Source: Micromonospora chalcea (GTDB lineage: Bacteria; Actinomycetota; Actinomycetes; Mycobacteriales; Micromonosporaceae). From it: DNA of 64,000 nt. The position numbers and the translations under genes are program-made. The notes under the pieces were generated by a model. The model was given only the letters and a program-made list of their open reading frames with translations. It did no database searches and had not been told where the DNA came from. Positions 16,404-23,687 of this stretch are shown here, one piece after another. Position 1 is the stretch's first letter. The number at the start of each line of letters is the position of its first letter. The stretch is taken from assembly GCF_002926165.1 (NCBI RefSeq), contig NZ_MAGP01000143.1, forward strand, positions 1 to 64,000, given 5' to 3'.

Positions 16404-17111
16404 ATGACGGCAACCCCCGCGTCCAGCGCCGCCGCGCCCCCGGTCGTCGACCGGGAGACCTGGCTGCGCAAGCGCGACGAACTGCTCGTACGGGAGAAGG
16501 CCCACACCCGCGAAGGAGACGCGATCGCAGCCGCTCGTCGTCAGCTACCGATGACCTTGATGCCGACGGTGACGGTGCGGGGCCCTGGCGGCGACACCCC
16601 GCTGGTGGAGGTGTTCGAGGGCCGCCGGATGCTCATCGCCTACTTCCATATGTGGCACGACGGCAATCCGTACGAGCATCAGTGTGAGGGGTGCACCTTC
16701 TCGACCTGTCACATGCAGACGCTGGACTACCTGCATGCTCGGGACGTCACCTACGCCGTCTTCTGCGAGGGTCCCTACGACGAAAGCGCCCCGTTCGCGG
16801 AGTTCATGGGCTACAGGTTCCCCTGGTATTCGGCGAAGGACTCCGACCCGGCTCTGGCCGACGGTCGTCACTTCGGGTTCATCGCGTGCTACCTGCGCGA
16901 CGGCGACAAGGTCTACGAGACCTACTGGACCACCGGGCGGGGCGTGGAGGCGTTGATGACCACCTACCACGCTCTGGATCTCACGGTGTACGGCCGGCAG
17001 GAGAACTGGGAGAACTCGCCTGAAGGCTGGCCGCGGGTCACCGGGCACCCGTGGCGTCTCGACGGCCGCCCCACCGCGCAATGGTCGCGCCCCGGCGTTG
17101 CACCGCGATGA
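16404..17111 (+). CDS. DUF899 thioredoxin-like protein
   Basis: A 235-residue protein from the ATG at 16404, preceded by AAGGAG with 6-nt spacing; an in-frame start at 16371 lacks such a site. The DUF899 pattern is clear: VDRETWLRKRDELLVREKAHTRE near the start, the RRLPM-like segment ARRQLPMT, then the thioredoxin-like core RRMLIAYFHMWHDGNPYEHQ followed by CEGCTF, a CxxC pair where the active site is expected. It is presumably a redox protein in the cytoplasm. It pairs with the divergent ECF sigma gene. Confidence 0.85.
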   Translation: MTATPASSAAAPPVVDRETWLRKRDELLVREKAHTREGDAIAAARRQLPMTLMPTVTVRGPGGDTPLVEVFEGRRMLIAYFHMWHDGNPYEHQCEGCTFSTCHMQTLDYLHARDVTYAVFCEGPYDESAPFAEFMGYRFPWYSAKDSDPALADGRHFGFIACYLRDGDKVYETYWTTGRGVEALMTTYHALDLTVYGRQENWENSPEGWPRVTGHPWRLDGRPTAQWSRPGVAPR

Positions 17112-17127
17112 CGTCCTGATCGTAGTT

Positions 17128-17197
17128 GAGCTGGGAAAACGGCTGGTGGGGCGGGCGGGGTTCGACCCCGCCACCGAGGGAATCATGAGATCAAGAT
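17128..17197 (-). repeat. tRNA 3'-half copy (attachment-site scar B)
   Basis: About 60 bp (17128-17189) match 19098-19159 with only a handful of changes and one or two 1-nt gaps. The match includes 17 bp beyond the tRNA 3' end (GAGCTGGGAAAACGGCT), the CCA region, the T-arm and the anticodon-loop end ATGAG. It then departs from the tRNA and reads GATCAAGATGGG as scar C does. There is no 5' half, so it cannot be a working tRNA. This is the signature of site-specific integration into the tRNA. Confidence 0.78.
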
Positions 17198-17282
17198 GGG
17201 CGACCCACCGACCTGCCTGAATGGGCTCTCACCAGCGGAAACACCTCTCGATATCTCTCACCACTCCCCCAGCGGCGGTCGG

Positions 17283-17334
17283 CCTCTTGCGGACTGGGTG
17301 CGAACTGCCCGCAAGCCTCTCGTCCCGCAAGAGG
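17283..17334. repeat. 10-bp inverted repeat next to scar B
   Basis: CCTCTTGCGG (17283-17292) and its complement CCGCAAGAGG (17325-17334) flank 32 bp that contain a third CCGCAAG. The element starts 4 bp after the stop of the minus-strand gene at 17338, so it could be that gene's terminator, although no T-run follows. An integrase or excisionase arm site is the other option given its place beside the scar. Confidence 0.35.
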
Positions 17335-17337
17335 CGG

Positions 17338-17685
17338 CTACCCATCGAGCGCCTTCTGCCACGCCGACAGCTCCTGTCGAAGCCGTCCCACCTCATCAGG
17401 TGAGGCGTCCGGGAATCTGGGCACTGCTTCAGCGATTCCCTCCACCGCCTCCTCACCGATCACCTGACTGATGGCATCCCATAGGACCCTTCGCGCCCGA
17501 GACGCTTGAGGGCCGATCAGCCACTCGTCGATGAAGCGGTCGACGGTCCCGGCGTCTGCATGGCCGCCTGCCATCCTTGAACCGATCCGGTCAATCGAGC
17601 GGGTGAGGCACTCAAGGAAGCGAGCTACCTCGATCGCCCGGTCAAGTGGGACGGTCACCGTTGATTCGTCGCGGTTCACATCCAA
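17338..17685 (-). CDS. Hypothetical 115-residue protein
   Basis: ATG at 17685 with GAGGGG about 10 nt upstream. The product is acidic and probably all helical (VPLDRAIEVARFLECLTRSI; EEAVEGIAEAVPRFPD; VGRLRQELSAWQKALDG), with no signal peptide or membrane segment. I do not recognise it. It is the only convincing gene between scar B and the P-loop kinase, and its codon use is less GC-biased than the core genes, consistent with acquired DNA. Confidence 0.55.
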   Translation of the reverse strand: MDVNRDESTVTVPLDRAIEVARFLECLTRSIDRIGSRMAGGHADAGTVDRFIDEWLIGPQASRARRVLWDAISQVIGEEAVEGIAEAVPRFPDASPDEVGRLRQELSAWQKALDG

Positions 17686-18272
17686 GGCTGCCCCTCTGGA
17701 TCAAGATGCCGTCGCAGACCGTCCAGATCCTCGACGGATAGCCGCCAGTCTGCCCCCGTCCCCCGGATAGGTGCCAAGAACTGCGGTGCCCGGTGGGGGT
17801 CAAGGATGGCTGTAGGCCATCGGCATACCGACGCGCAGCGCCCTTGACGCCGGGCGGGTGGCGTAGAGGATCGGGCACCCGGGGACGGTTCACGCCCTGG
17901 CCCTCATCGTCGTCAAACCGCATTCGGCGACCTACGAGAGGCCGGGGGCAAGCAGTTCCGCTGCGCGGCAGCCGATCGCCCCAACCTCAACTGGGAGCGA
18001 CGCCTACGCCGATCGTCCCGCCTCACAGCCCTTCAAGCCCTTGGTAGGCCCCGTCAGCGTGGCCGGCCGGCCCGGCCGATGCCGGCGCTTGCGCCGCCAG
18101 CAGGCCGCCTTGATCTTAAAGAGGCCAATTCGGCAGTTCGCGGTGTAGAACTCTTGTCTTCCGTCGGCTGATGCGCGACACCCGTCCGCCAACTGATCGG
18201 CGACACCTACGCGCTGGTCGCGGCATGAGCGAGCGTCAGCGATGATGGCGCGACCGTTCAGATGGGGAAACG
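17686..18272. other. 587-bp stretch without a convincing gene
   Basis: Short frames exist on both strands, but none has a ribosome site, coherent composition or recognisable domain. The region looks like decayed island DNA. It lies between the hypothetical gene and the P-loop kinase, inside the interval bounded by scar B and the tRNA. Confidence 0.5.
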
Positions 18273-18812
18273 ATGACAACACGACCGACTCTGTTCCTGA
18301 CGGTAGGACTGCCAGGCACCGGGAAGACCACAGAAGCGCGGCGCATAGAAGTCGAGGAGCAGGCTCTTCGCCTCACGAAGGACGAGTGGGTAAAGGCCCT
18401 GTACGGCCTCGCGAACCCGCCGTCGGCCTCGGACGTGATCGAAGGACGGCTCATCGAGATTGGGCTGCGCGCCCTCAATCTCGGCATCAACGTCGTCATC
18501 GACTTCGGCCTCTGGGGTCGAGATGAGCGCTCCGCGCTACGGCAGGCAGCTGCCGACCTCGGCGCGGCGGTGGAGATGCGCTACTTCGAACTCCCACCGG
18601 CCGAGCAACGGAGACGACTCGACCAACGCCAAGCCGAAGAGCCGCACACGACGTGGCACATGTCCGACGAGGAACTCGACAGGTGGGCTGCCCTCATCAG
18701 CATCCCGACCGAAGGAGAACTCGACGGCAGTGAACCCGTCGACTGCCCGCCGGCAGAATTCGCGACGTGGGAGGACTGGCGCAGGCATCGCTGGCCTCCG
18801 TCGGTCCCCTGA
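18273..18812 (+). CDS. P-loop kinase-like ATPase (zeta toxin / polynucleotide kinase-like fold)
   Basis: A 179-residue single-domain protein. Walker A is GLPGTGKTTEARRI at residues 12-25. Then RLTKDEWVKALYG (the substrate-binding acidic helix of kinase-type AAA proteins), GINVVIDFGLWGRDERSALR as Walker B-like strand and loop, and a helical lid with QRRRLDQRQAEEPHTTW. The C-terminus ends WEDWRRHRWPPS. It phosphorylates a small molecule or nucleotide in related families; the substrate is unknown. No antitoxin is adjacent, so a toxin role is not supported. It lies within the putative island, 58 bp before the integrase remnant. Confidence 0.75.
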   Translation: MTTRPTLFLTVGLPGTGKTTEARRIEVEEQALRLTKDEWVKALYGLANPPSASDVIEGRLIEIGLRALNLGINVVIDFGLWGRDERSALRQAAADLGAAVEMRYFELPPAEQRRRLDQRQAEEPHTTWHMSDEELDRWAALISIPTEGELDGSEPVDCPPAEFATWEDWRRHRWPPSVP

Positions 18813-18869
18813 CACCAAGGATTCCGAACCAACCACCCATCGGCAGACCGCACGTCCCGACGCCCACTG

Positions 18870-19100
18870 ATGTGCCCCGGTGACGAGCTGGTGTTCACAT
18901 CCCCAACGGGCGAGGTGTTGCGTAACAACAACTTCCGTCGCCGGGTCTTCGACCGGGCTTCGGCGTCGATCGAGCTTGCGAACCGGACGCCGCACGAGCT
19001 GCGGCACAACGGCGGCCAGTGTCGCGGTGGCGGAGGGGCCAATGTGAAGGCGGCCATGACCTCGACGCAGTGCACCCGAGCCGTCGGCACCATGGCTGAG
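18870..19100 (+). pseudogene. Remnant of a phage-type tyrosine integrase (catalytic C-terminus)
   Basis: The frame reads ELVFTSPTGEVLRNNNFRRR and FDRASASIEL, then TPHELRH, the typical end of actinomycete tyrosine recombinases including catalytic box HxxR. Immediately after, one inserted A (19008-19009) and one missing G (near 19035-19038) turn an expected HTAASVAVAEGANVKA into HNGGQCRGGGGANVKA. The box with LGH and the catalytic tyrosine are missing between ANVKA and AMT. The N-terminal domain is absent. It runs into the tRNA att region, as an integrase next to its attachment site should. It cannot be active. Confidence 0.75.
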
Positions 19101-19159
19101 CTGGAGAAACGGCTTGGTGGGGCGGGCGGGGTTCGAACCCGCGACCGAGGGATTATGAG
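19098..19159 (-). repeat. Reference att region overlapping the tRNA 3' half (copy A)
   Basis: These 62 bp span the tRNA from the anticodon loop through the CCA and 17 bp beyond. They are the intact version of scars B (17128) and C (14563). All three are in the same orientation, so DNA at 17.2-19.1 kb and 14.6-17.1 kb lies between successive copies. Confidence 0.7.
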
Positions 19160-19191
19160 TCCCCTGCTCTAACCGGCTGAGCTACCGCCCC
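19115..19191 (-). tRNA. tRNA with CAT anticodon (elongator Met or Ile2)
   Basis: Complement of 19118-19191 folds as a 74-nt tRNA, and CCA is encoded at 19115-19117. Acceptor stem GGGGCGG pairs with CCGCCCC; the D-arm is GCTC/GAGC; the anticodon loop is CTCATAA with anticodon CAT; and the T-arm is GCGGG-TTCGAAC-CCCGC. The first pair is G-C and the anticodon stem lacks the three consecutive G-C pairs of initiators, so it is not tRNA-fMet. Whether it is elongator Met or lysidine-modified Ile2 needs a profile comparison. Confidence 0.93.
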
Positions 19192-19316
19192 GTCACCGCG
19201 CCGGATCGTAACCCGCCGATCGTTTCGCGGACCACCACCGGCCGGGCGGAAAGAGTACCGCGACAGCACGATGGGCTACGCGAGGATAACAACGCGCAAC
19301 CCACCGGCCAACGGCT

Positions 19317-20552
19317 CTACGCGCGCCGGAGATCGGCGATGACGGCGCCGACCGTGCGCCAGCCGCTGGCGAGCGCGCCCTGGATGGACGGGCTGTCCCG
19401 GTGGTCCCCGGCCACGTACAGGCCGTCGCCGAGCGCGACCGGCTTGCGCAGGCGGCCCTGCGGCGGCGGGGCGGCGGGCAGCGCGTCCGGCACGGTGATG
19501 GTGGTGAGGTGGGTCCAGTCGGCGGTGGAGCGGCCGTAGAGGCGGTCCAGTTCGCGGCGGATCACCGGTTCGGGTGGGGTCTGCGGGCCGACCACCGAGG
19601 TGGCGACCAGGTGCTGGCCATCCGGGGCGTACGTGGGCGCGGCCCGGCTCACCACCACCGTGTTGGCGATCGTTTCCCGCCGGTCGCCGTCGAGCAGCAG
19701 GATCGGCTCGTCCAGTGGCGCCGTCTCGGTGCGGTGGTAGTAGGTGGTGTAGGCGTGCATGCGTACCCTCGGCAGCCCGGGCAGCAGCGTGGCCGCCGCC
19801 GGCGGGTCGGCCGCGACCACGACGGCGCGGCAGGTGATCTCGCCGGACGGGGTGCGGACGCGGCCGGGCGCGACCTCGGTGACCGGGGTGTTCAGGTCGA
19901 TCAGCTCGGCGGGCAGCGGCGCGGCGAGCGCCCGGGGCAGCGCCGCCATGCCGTCCGCGGGCAGGCCGATGCGGCCCCGGGCGAAGGAGCGCATGATGAC
20001 CGCGAGGACGTGGCTGGAGGTGGCCAGCTCGCGGTCGAGCAGCACGCCGGACAGGAACGGCCGGAGCAGTTCCTCGATGATCGCGTCGGAGAGCCCGGCC
20101 CGGCGCAGCGCCTTCTCGGCGCTGGTCTCGGGTGTGTTGAGCAGCCGCCCGACCGGCAGCGTCGCGTAGCCGGCGGCGAGCGCGCCGAAGCGCAGCCGGT
20201 CGGTCAGTGTCCCGATGCCGGCGGTGAGCGTGGCGGGCGCGCCGGCGGGTTCGCGCAGCGGGTTGACGAGGCGTTCCAGGCGGTCGCCGCGGCGCACCAG
20301 GACGCCGGGCGTGAACCAGCCCATCTCGAGGGCGCCGACGTCGACCAGGCCGGCCAGCCGTGGGTACGCGGTGTTCAGCACCTGGAAGCCGCGGTCCAGC
20401 AGGAACCCGTCGACGCGGTCGGTGGCGACCCGCCCGCCGAGCCGGTCGCTCGCCTCCAGCAGCCGCCAGGGCACGCCGGCCCGGTGCAGCCGCCGGGTGG
20501 TGGCGAGACCGGCCAGGCCGCCGCCGGCGACCACCACGTCGGTGTCAGGCAC
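19317..20552 (-). CDS. NAD(P)/FAD-dependent oxidoreductase (amine oxidase-like)
   Basis: A 411-residue flavoprotein. The dinucleotide fold is at the very N-terminus (VVVAGGGLAGLATTRRLHRAG, then LLEASDRLGGRV), and the FAD-binding C-terminal motif is LGDGLYVAGDHRDSPSIQGALASG. The substrate region (about 80-330) resembles protoporphyrinogen-oxidase/amine-oxidase relatives. It follows the MMPL gene with an 8-nt overlap, so both are made together. Substrate unknown; a lipid or carotenoid-type substrate is possible given the MMPL partner. Confidence 0.85.
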   Translation of the reverse strand: MPDTDVVVAGGGLAGLATTRRLHRAGVPWRLLEASDRLGGRVATDRVDGFLLDRGFQVLNTAYPRLAGLVDVGALEMGWFTPGVLVRRGDRLERLVNPLREPAGAPATLTAGIGTLTDRLRFGALAAGYATLPVGRLLNTPETSAEKALRRAGLSDAIIEELLRPFLSGVLLDRELATSSHVLAVIMRSFARGRIGLPADGMAALPRALAAPLPAELIDLNTPVTEVAPGRVRTPSGEITCRAVVVAADPPAAATLLPGLPRVRMHAYTTYYHRTETAPLDEPILLLDGDRRETIANTVVVSRAAPTYAPDGQHLVATSVVGPQTPPEPVIRRELDRLYGRSTADWTHLTTITVPDALPAAPPPQGRLRKPVALGDGLYVAGDHRDSPSIQGALASGWRTVGAVIADLRRA

Positions 20553-22680
20553 GGTCCACCCCCGCGCCGGCCCGGTCGCCCTCGCGGTGCGACCGCGACA
20601 ACCGGCCTGGCCACCAGACCTTCGGCCCGATGTCGTACGCGAGCGCGGGCACCAGCAGCGAGCGGACCACTATGGTGTCGAGCAGGACGCCGACGGCGAC
20701 GGCCACGCCCAGCTCGACGAGCACGACGAGCGGCAGTACGGCGAGCGCGGAGAACGTGGCGGCGAGCACGATGCCGGCGGAGGTGATCACGCCGCCGGTG
20801 ACGGCCAGGCCGACGAGCACACCGGCGCGGGTGCCGCGGCGTACCGATTCCTCCCGGACCCGGCTCATCAGGAAGATGTTGTAGTCGATGCCGAGCGCGA
20901 CCAGGAAGACGAACGCGAACAGCGGGAACGACTGGTCGACGCCGGGGAAGTCGAACACGTACTTGAACAGCAGCGCGCAGAGGCCGAGCGTGGCCAGGAA
21001 CGACAGCACCACCGTGGCGATCAGCAGCACGGGGGCGACCAGGGCGCGCAGCAGCACGGCCAGGATGACCGCGATGACCAGCAGCACCACCGGGATGATC
21101 ACGTTGCGGTCGCGGACGGAGGCGTCGGCGGTGTCCACGTTGATCGCGGTGAAACCGCCGACCACGGCGTCCGCGCCGGGCACGGCGGGCACCGCCTCGC
21201 GCAGGTCGCGGATGGTCCGCTCGGCGCCGTTGCTGTCCGGCGCGTCGGCGAGCGTGACGTTGAGCTGCACCCGCCCGTCGACCACCTTGGGGGGCGCGTT
21301 CGGGTCGGGCGGCGCGTTCTCGCCGCGCTGGCCGAGCGGCAGCACCGAGGCGACTCCCGGTACGCCCTGCGCCACCTGGGCGACCTGCCGCGCGGTGTCC
21401 TGGGTGGTGAAGATGGTGGCGGGGCTGCCGGTGCCGGCCGGGAAGTGCCTGTCGATGACCTCCTGCCCGGCCACCGAGTCGGTGCGCTGGGTGAACAGCT
21501 GGGACTGGCCGAGCGTGGTGGCGCCGAGCCGGGTCACCCCGATCGCGAGCACGGCGAGCGCCACGGCGGTGACGACCCAGACCGTACGGGAGCGGCGCGC
21601 CACGAAGCCGGCGATCCGCGCCCAGATGCCGTGCTCGGCGCGCGGGTCGGCCTCGTCGTGCCGGGGCCGCCGGGGCCAGAACGCCCATCTCCCGCCGAGG
21701 ACCAGCAGCGCGGGCAGGAACGTGAGCATCACCAGCAGCGTGGCGGCGATGCCGACGGCGCTCACCGGGCCGAGCGCCCGGTTGGAGTTGAGACTGGACA
21801 GCAGCAGGCAGAGCAGGCTGACGATGACTGTGGCGCCGGAGGCGACGATGGCCGGCGCGGCGCCCTTCCAGGCGGTCTTCATCGCGTCCCAGGGCCGCTC
21901 GTGCCGGTGCAGTTCCTCCCGGTAGCGGGCGATGAGCAGCAGCGCGTAGTCGGTGCCGGCGCCGAACACGAGCACGGTGAGGATGCCCTGTGCCTGCCCG
22001 TTGAGCTTGACGATGTCGTGGTCGGCGAGCAGGTAGACGAAGACGGCCGCCAGCGAGTACGACATCCCGGCGGCCAGCAGCGGGAAGATCCACAGCACCG
22101 GGCTGCGGTAGACGACGAGGAGGATGACCAGGACCACGGTGAGGGTGACGAGCAGCAGCGGGCCGTCGATCGCGCCGAACACCTCGATCAGGTCGCCGAG
22201 CAGCCCGGCGGGTCCGGCGACGTCGACGGTGAGCCCGTCGCGGTCCGGGCCGGCGATGTCGCGCAGGCGTTCCACCACCGCGCGGATCTGTTCGCCCTCG
22301 CCGCTGTCGATCGGCACGATCACCTGGGCGGCCTGCCGGTCCTGGCTGACGACCGGTGGCGGCAGCGGGCCGACCACGCCCGGTACGTCGGCGAAGCGGG
22401 CCGCGTCGGCCTGGATCCGTTGCTGGTCGGCCGGGGTGAGGCCGCCGGCGCGTTCGTAGACCACGAGCGCCGGCGTGGTCTCCCGGTCGACGAATCCGGC
22501 GGCCAGATCCTGCGCGCGGGTGGCCTCGGCGTCGGCCGGTAGGAAGGAGGCGTTGTCGTTGGTGGAGACCTCGCCGAGCTTGCCCGAGTACGGCCCGGCG
22601 ACGCCGCCGATGATCAGCCAGCCGAGCACCACGGCTACCGCGATCAGCGTCGCGGTCCAGCGGCTGCGTCCTGCGGCCAT
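20545..22680 (-). CDS. MMPL-family RND transporter
   Basis: A 711-residue membrane protein starting at the ATG at 22680 (MAAGRSRWTATLIAVAV), preceded by GGTGGAG. It has the MMPL plan: one N-terminal helix, a periplasmic domain of about 130 residues with TPALVVYERAGGLTPADQ, five helices, a second large external domain after about residue 390, and five more helices. Motifs GAGTDYALLLIARYREEL and ALGIDYNIFLMSRVREE are the paired RND/MMPL proton-relay segments. Such proteins export lipids or drugs using the proton gradient. Its promoter region carries two direct repeats (22695-22716). Confidence 0.92.
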   Translation of the reverse strand: MAAGRSRWTATLIAVAVVLGWLIIGGVAGPYSGKLGEVSTNDNASFLPADAEATRAQDLAAGFVDRETTPALVVYERAGGLTPADQQRIQADAARFADVPGVVGPLPPPVVSQDRQAAQVIVPIDSGEGEQIRAVVERLRDIAGPDRDGLTVDVAGPAGLLGDLIEVFGAIDGPLLLVTLTVVLVILLVVYRSPVLWIFPLLAAGMSYSLAAVFVYLLADHDIVKLNGQAQGILTVLVFGAGTDYALLLIARYREELHRHERPWDAMKTAWKGAAPAIVASGATVIVSLLCLLLSSLNSNRALGPVSAVGIAATLLVMLTFLPALLVLGGRWAFWPRRPRHDEADPRAEHGIWARIAGFVARRSRTVWVVTAVALAVLAIGVTRLGATTLGQSQLFTQRTDSVAGQEVIDRHFPAGTGSPATIFTTQDTARQVAQVAQGVPGVASVLPLGQRGENAPPDPNAPPKVVDGRVQLNVTLADAPDSNGAERTIRDLREAVPAVPGADAVVGGFTAINVDTADASVRDRNVIIPVVLLVIAVILAVLLRALVAPVLLIATVVLSFLATLGLCALLFKYVFDFPGVDQSFPLFAFVFLVALGIDYNIFLMSRVREESVRRGTRAGVLVGLAVTGGVITSAGIVLAATFSALAVLPLVVLVELGVAVAVGVLLDTIVVRSLLVPALAYDIGPKVWWPGRLSRSHREGDRAGAGVDRA

Positions 22681-22694
22681 CTCCACCGTCCTCG

Positions 22695-22716
22695 AATCGA
22701 CGCAACAATCGACGCA
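22695..22716. promoter_or_regulatory. Two 10-bp direct repeats upstream of the MMPL gene
   Basis: AATCGACGCA occurs at 22695-22704 and again at 22707-22716, a 12-bp step that places both copies on about the same DNA face. A TAGACT-like -10 lies just upstream on the minus strand, so the repeats would fall in the early transcribed region, where a repressor could block transcription. Confidence 0.4.
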
Positions 22717-22813
22717 GCGGGAGTCTAGGTCGACGCCGACCATCCTGCCGGGCGACTGACGACTCGCGGGCGGAAACCGGGCAGCCGGGACACGCGAGGG
22801 GCCGGAACGGGAA

Positions 22814-22840
22814 ACGCCCGCCGGCAGGGCCGACGGGCGT
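22814..22840 (-). terminator. Hairpin terminator after tRNA-Asn
   Basis: A 12-bp stem with one mismatch (ACGCCCGTCGGC / GCCGGCGGGCGT, minus strand) and 3-nt loop, followed on the minus strand by TTCCC. It begins 14 nt after the end of tRNA-Asn. Confidence 0.65.
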
Positions 22841-22854
22841 GACGTGGAGCGAAG

Positions 22855-22927
22855 CTCCCCCGATTGGACTCGAACCAATAACCTGCCGGTTAACAGCCGG
22901 CTGCTCTGCCAATTGAGCTACAGGGGA
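22855..22927 (-). tRNA. tRNA-Asn(GTT)
   Basis: The complement forms a 73-nt cloverleaf: acceptor TCCCCTG with CGGGGGA, D-arm GCTC/GAGC, anticodon loop CTGTTAA giving GTT, T-arm ATTGG-TTCGAGT-CCAAT, discriminator G. CCA is not encoded. It is free-standing between the MMPL and YtxH-like genes. Confidence 0.95.
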
Positions 22928-23195
22928 CCGTGCACCGCTCGGATCGGATCTCTCCGCTCCGTGCGACGGGGACAAGAGTACAGGACATCGGGGGGTTGTG
23001 CGCCAGGGGGTTACCGGAGGAGGACCGGACCGGCGGACGCGCCAGGATTACGGACAAATCGTCATCTCGGCACAGGGAGGCATGAGCGGAGAGCAGGATG
23101 GGTAGTTAGCCGTCGACAGAGAACGCAGGCGCAAGATGGTCGTTCCGCCGAGCCGGCGGAAATCGGCAAGAGCGTCAGGTACGGAAGGAGCCGCC

Positions 23196-23591
23196 ATGCG
23201 CGGAAAGATCATGTTTCTTGGCGGGCTGGCTGCGGGATTCGTCCTGGGCGCCCGTGCCGGCCGGGAGAAGTACGAGGAGCTGGTGGTCCGGGGGCGCAAG
23301 GTGCTCGACCACCCGACCGTCCAGGAGGCGGCCGACGTCGCGCAGGCCCAGGCGACCCGCCTCTACTCCGAGGGCAAGGACAAGCTGGGGCAGACCAAGC
23401 TGGGTGAGAAGCTCGCCACCGGCAACGGTGGCAAGCCGGGCATGACCGAGGCCGACAAGCCGTTCGCGGGCACGCCGGCCGCGGTCGGCAGCCGCAGCGC
23501 CAACGGCACGGGCTCGACCAGTTCGACCAGCGCGTCCGGCTCGAGCACGACCGGCACGAGCACCAAGCCGTCCACCGGCAACACGCTCTGA
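23196..23591 (+). CDS. YtxH-like small protein with Ser/Thr-rich tail
   Basis: A 131-residue protein; AAGGAG lies 5 nt before the ATG. One hydrophobic segment at residues 5-18 (IMFLGGLAAGFVLGARAGR) is followed by a charged helix (REKYEELVVRGRKVLDHPTV), which is the YtxH pattern seen in envelope stress proteins. The last 45 residues are a low-complexity run of Ser, Thr and Gly. It is followed at once by a strong terminator and is probably monocistronic. Molecular role unknown. Confidence 0.78.
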   Translation: MRGKIMFLGGLAAGFVLGARAGREKYEELVVRGRKVLDHPTVQEAADVAQAQATRLYSEGKDKLGQTKLGEKLATGNGGKPGMTEADKPFAGTPAAVGSRSANGTGSTSSTSASGSSTTGTSTKPSTGNTL

Positions 23592-23603
23592 CGCAAGCGG
23601 ACA

Positions 23604-23635
23604 GCGGGCCGGTCACCTCCGGGTGACCGGCCCGC
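23604..23635 (+). terminator. Strong hairpin terminator
   Basis: A perfect 14-bp stem (GCGGGCCGGTCACC and complement) closes a TCCG loop, 13 bp after the YtxH-like stop. There is no T-run, as is common in high-GC actinomycetes. Confidence 0.7.
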
Positions 23636-23687
23636 TCCCGTGTGCTCGGGCGCCGATGTGGCACATTCTCCGTGGGGAGGTGACCAC

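Noticed and set aside
17793..18047. A possible 84-codon plus-strand gene in the island
   Set aside because: No ribosome site, Pro/Ser/Arg-rich shadow-like composition and no recognisable fold; left as undefined decayed DNA.
18273..18812. A zeta-type toxin
   Set aside because: The P-loop kinase fold fits, but no epsilon-like antitoxin or overlapping partner is present; called only as a kinase-like ATPase.
19115..19191. Initiator tRNA-fMet
   Set aside because: The first pair is G-C and the anticodon stem is not GGG/CCC, so it is elongator Met or Ile2.
14563..19191. An intact prophage or integrative conjugative element
   Set aside because: No replication, transfer, excisionase or structural genes, and the only integrase is a fragment.
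20215..22542. A 775-codon plus-strand open frame opposite the MMPL gene
   Set aside because: It is rich in Arg, Gly, Gln, His and Asp with no domain. It is the antisense frame of a high-GC gene and disappears as a candidate once the MMPL motifs are seen on the other strand.
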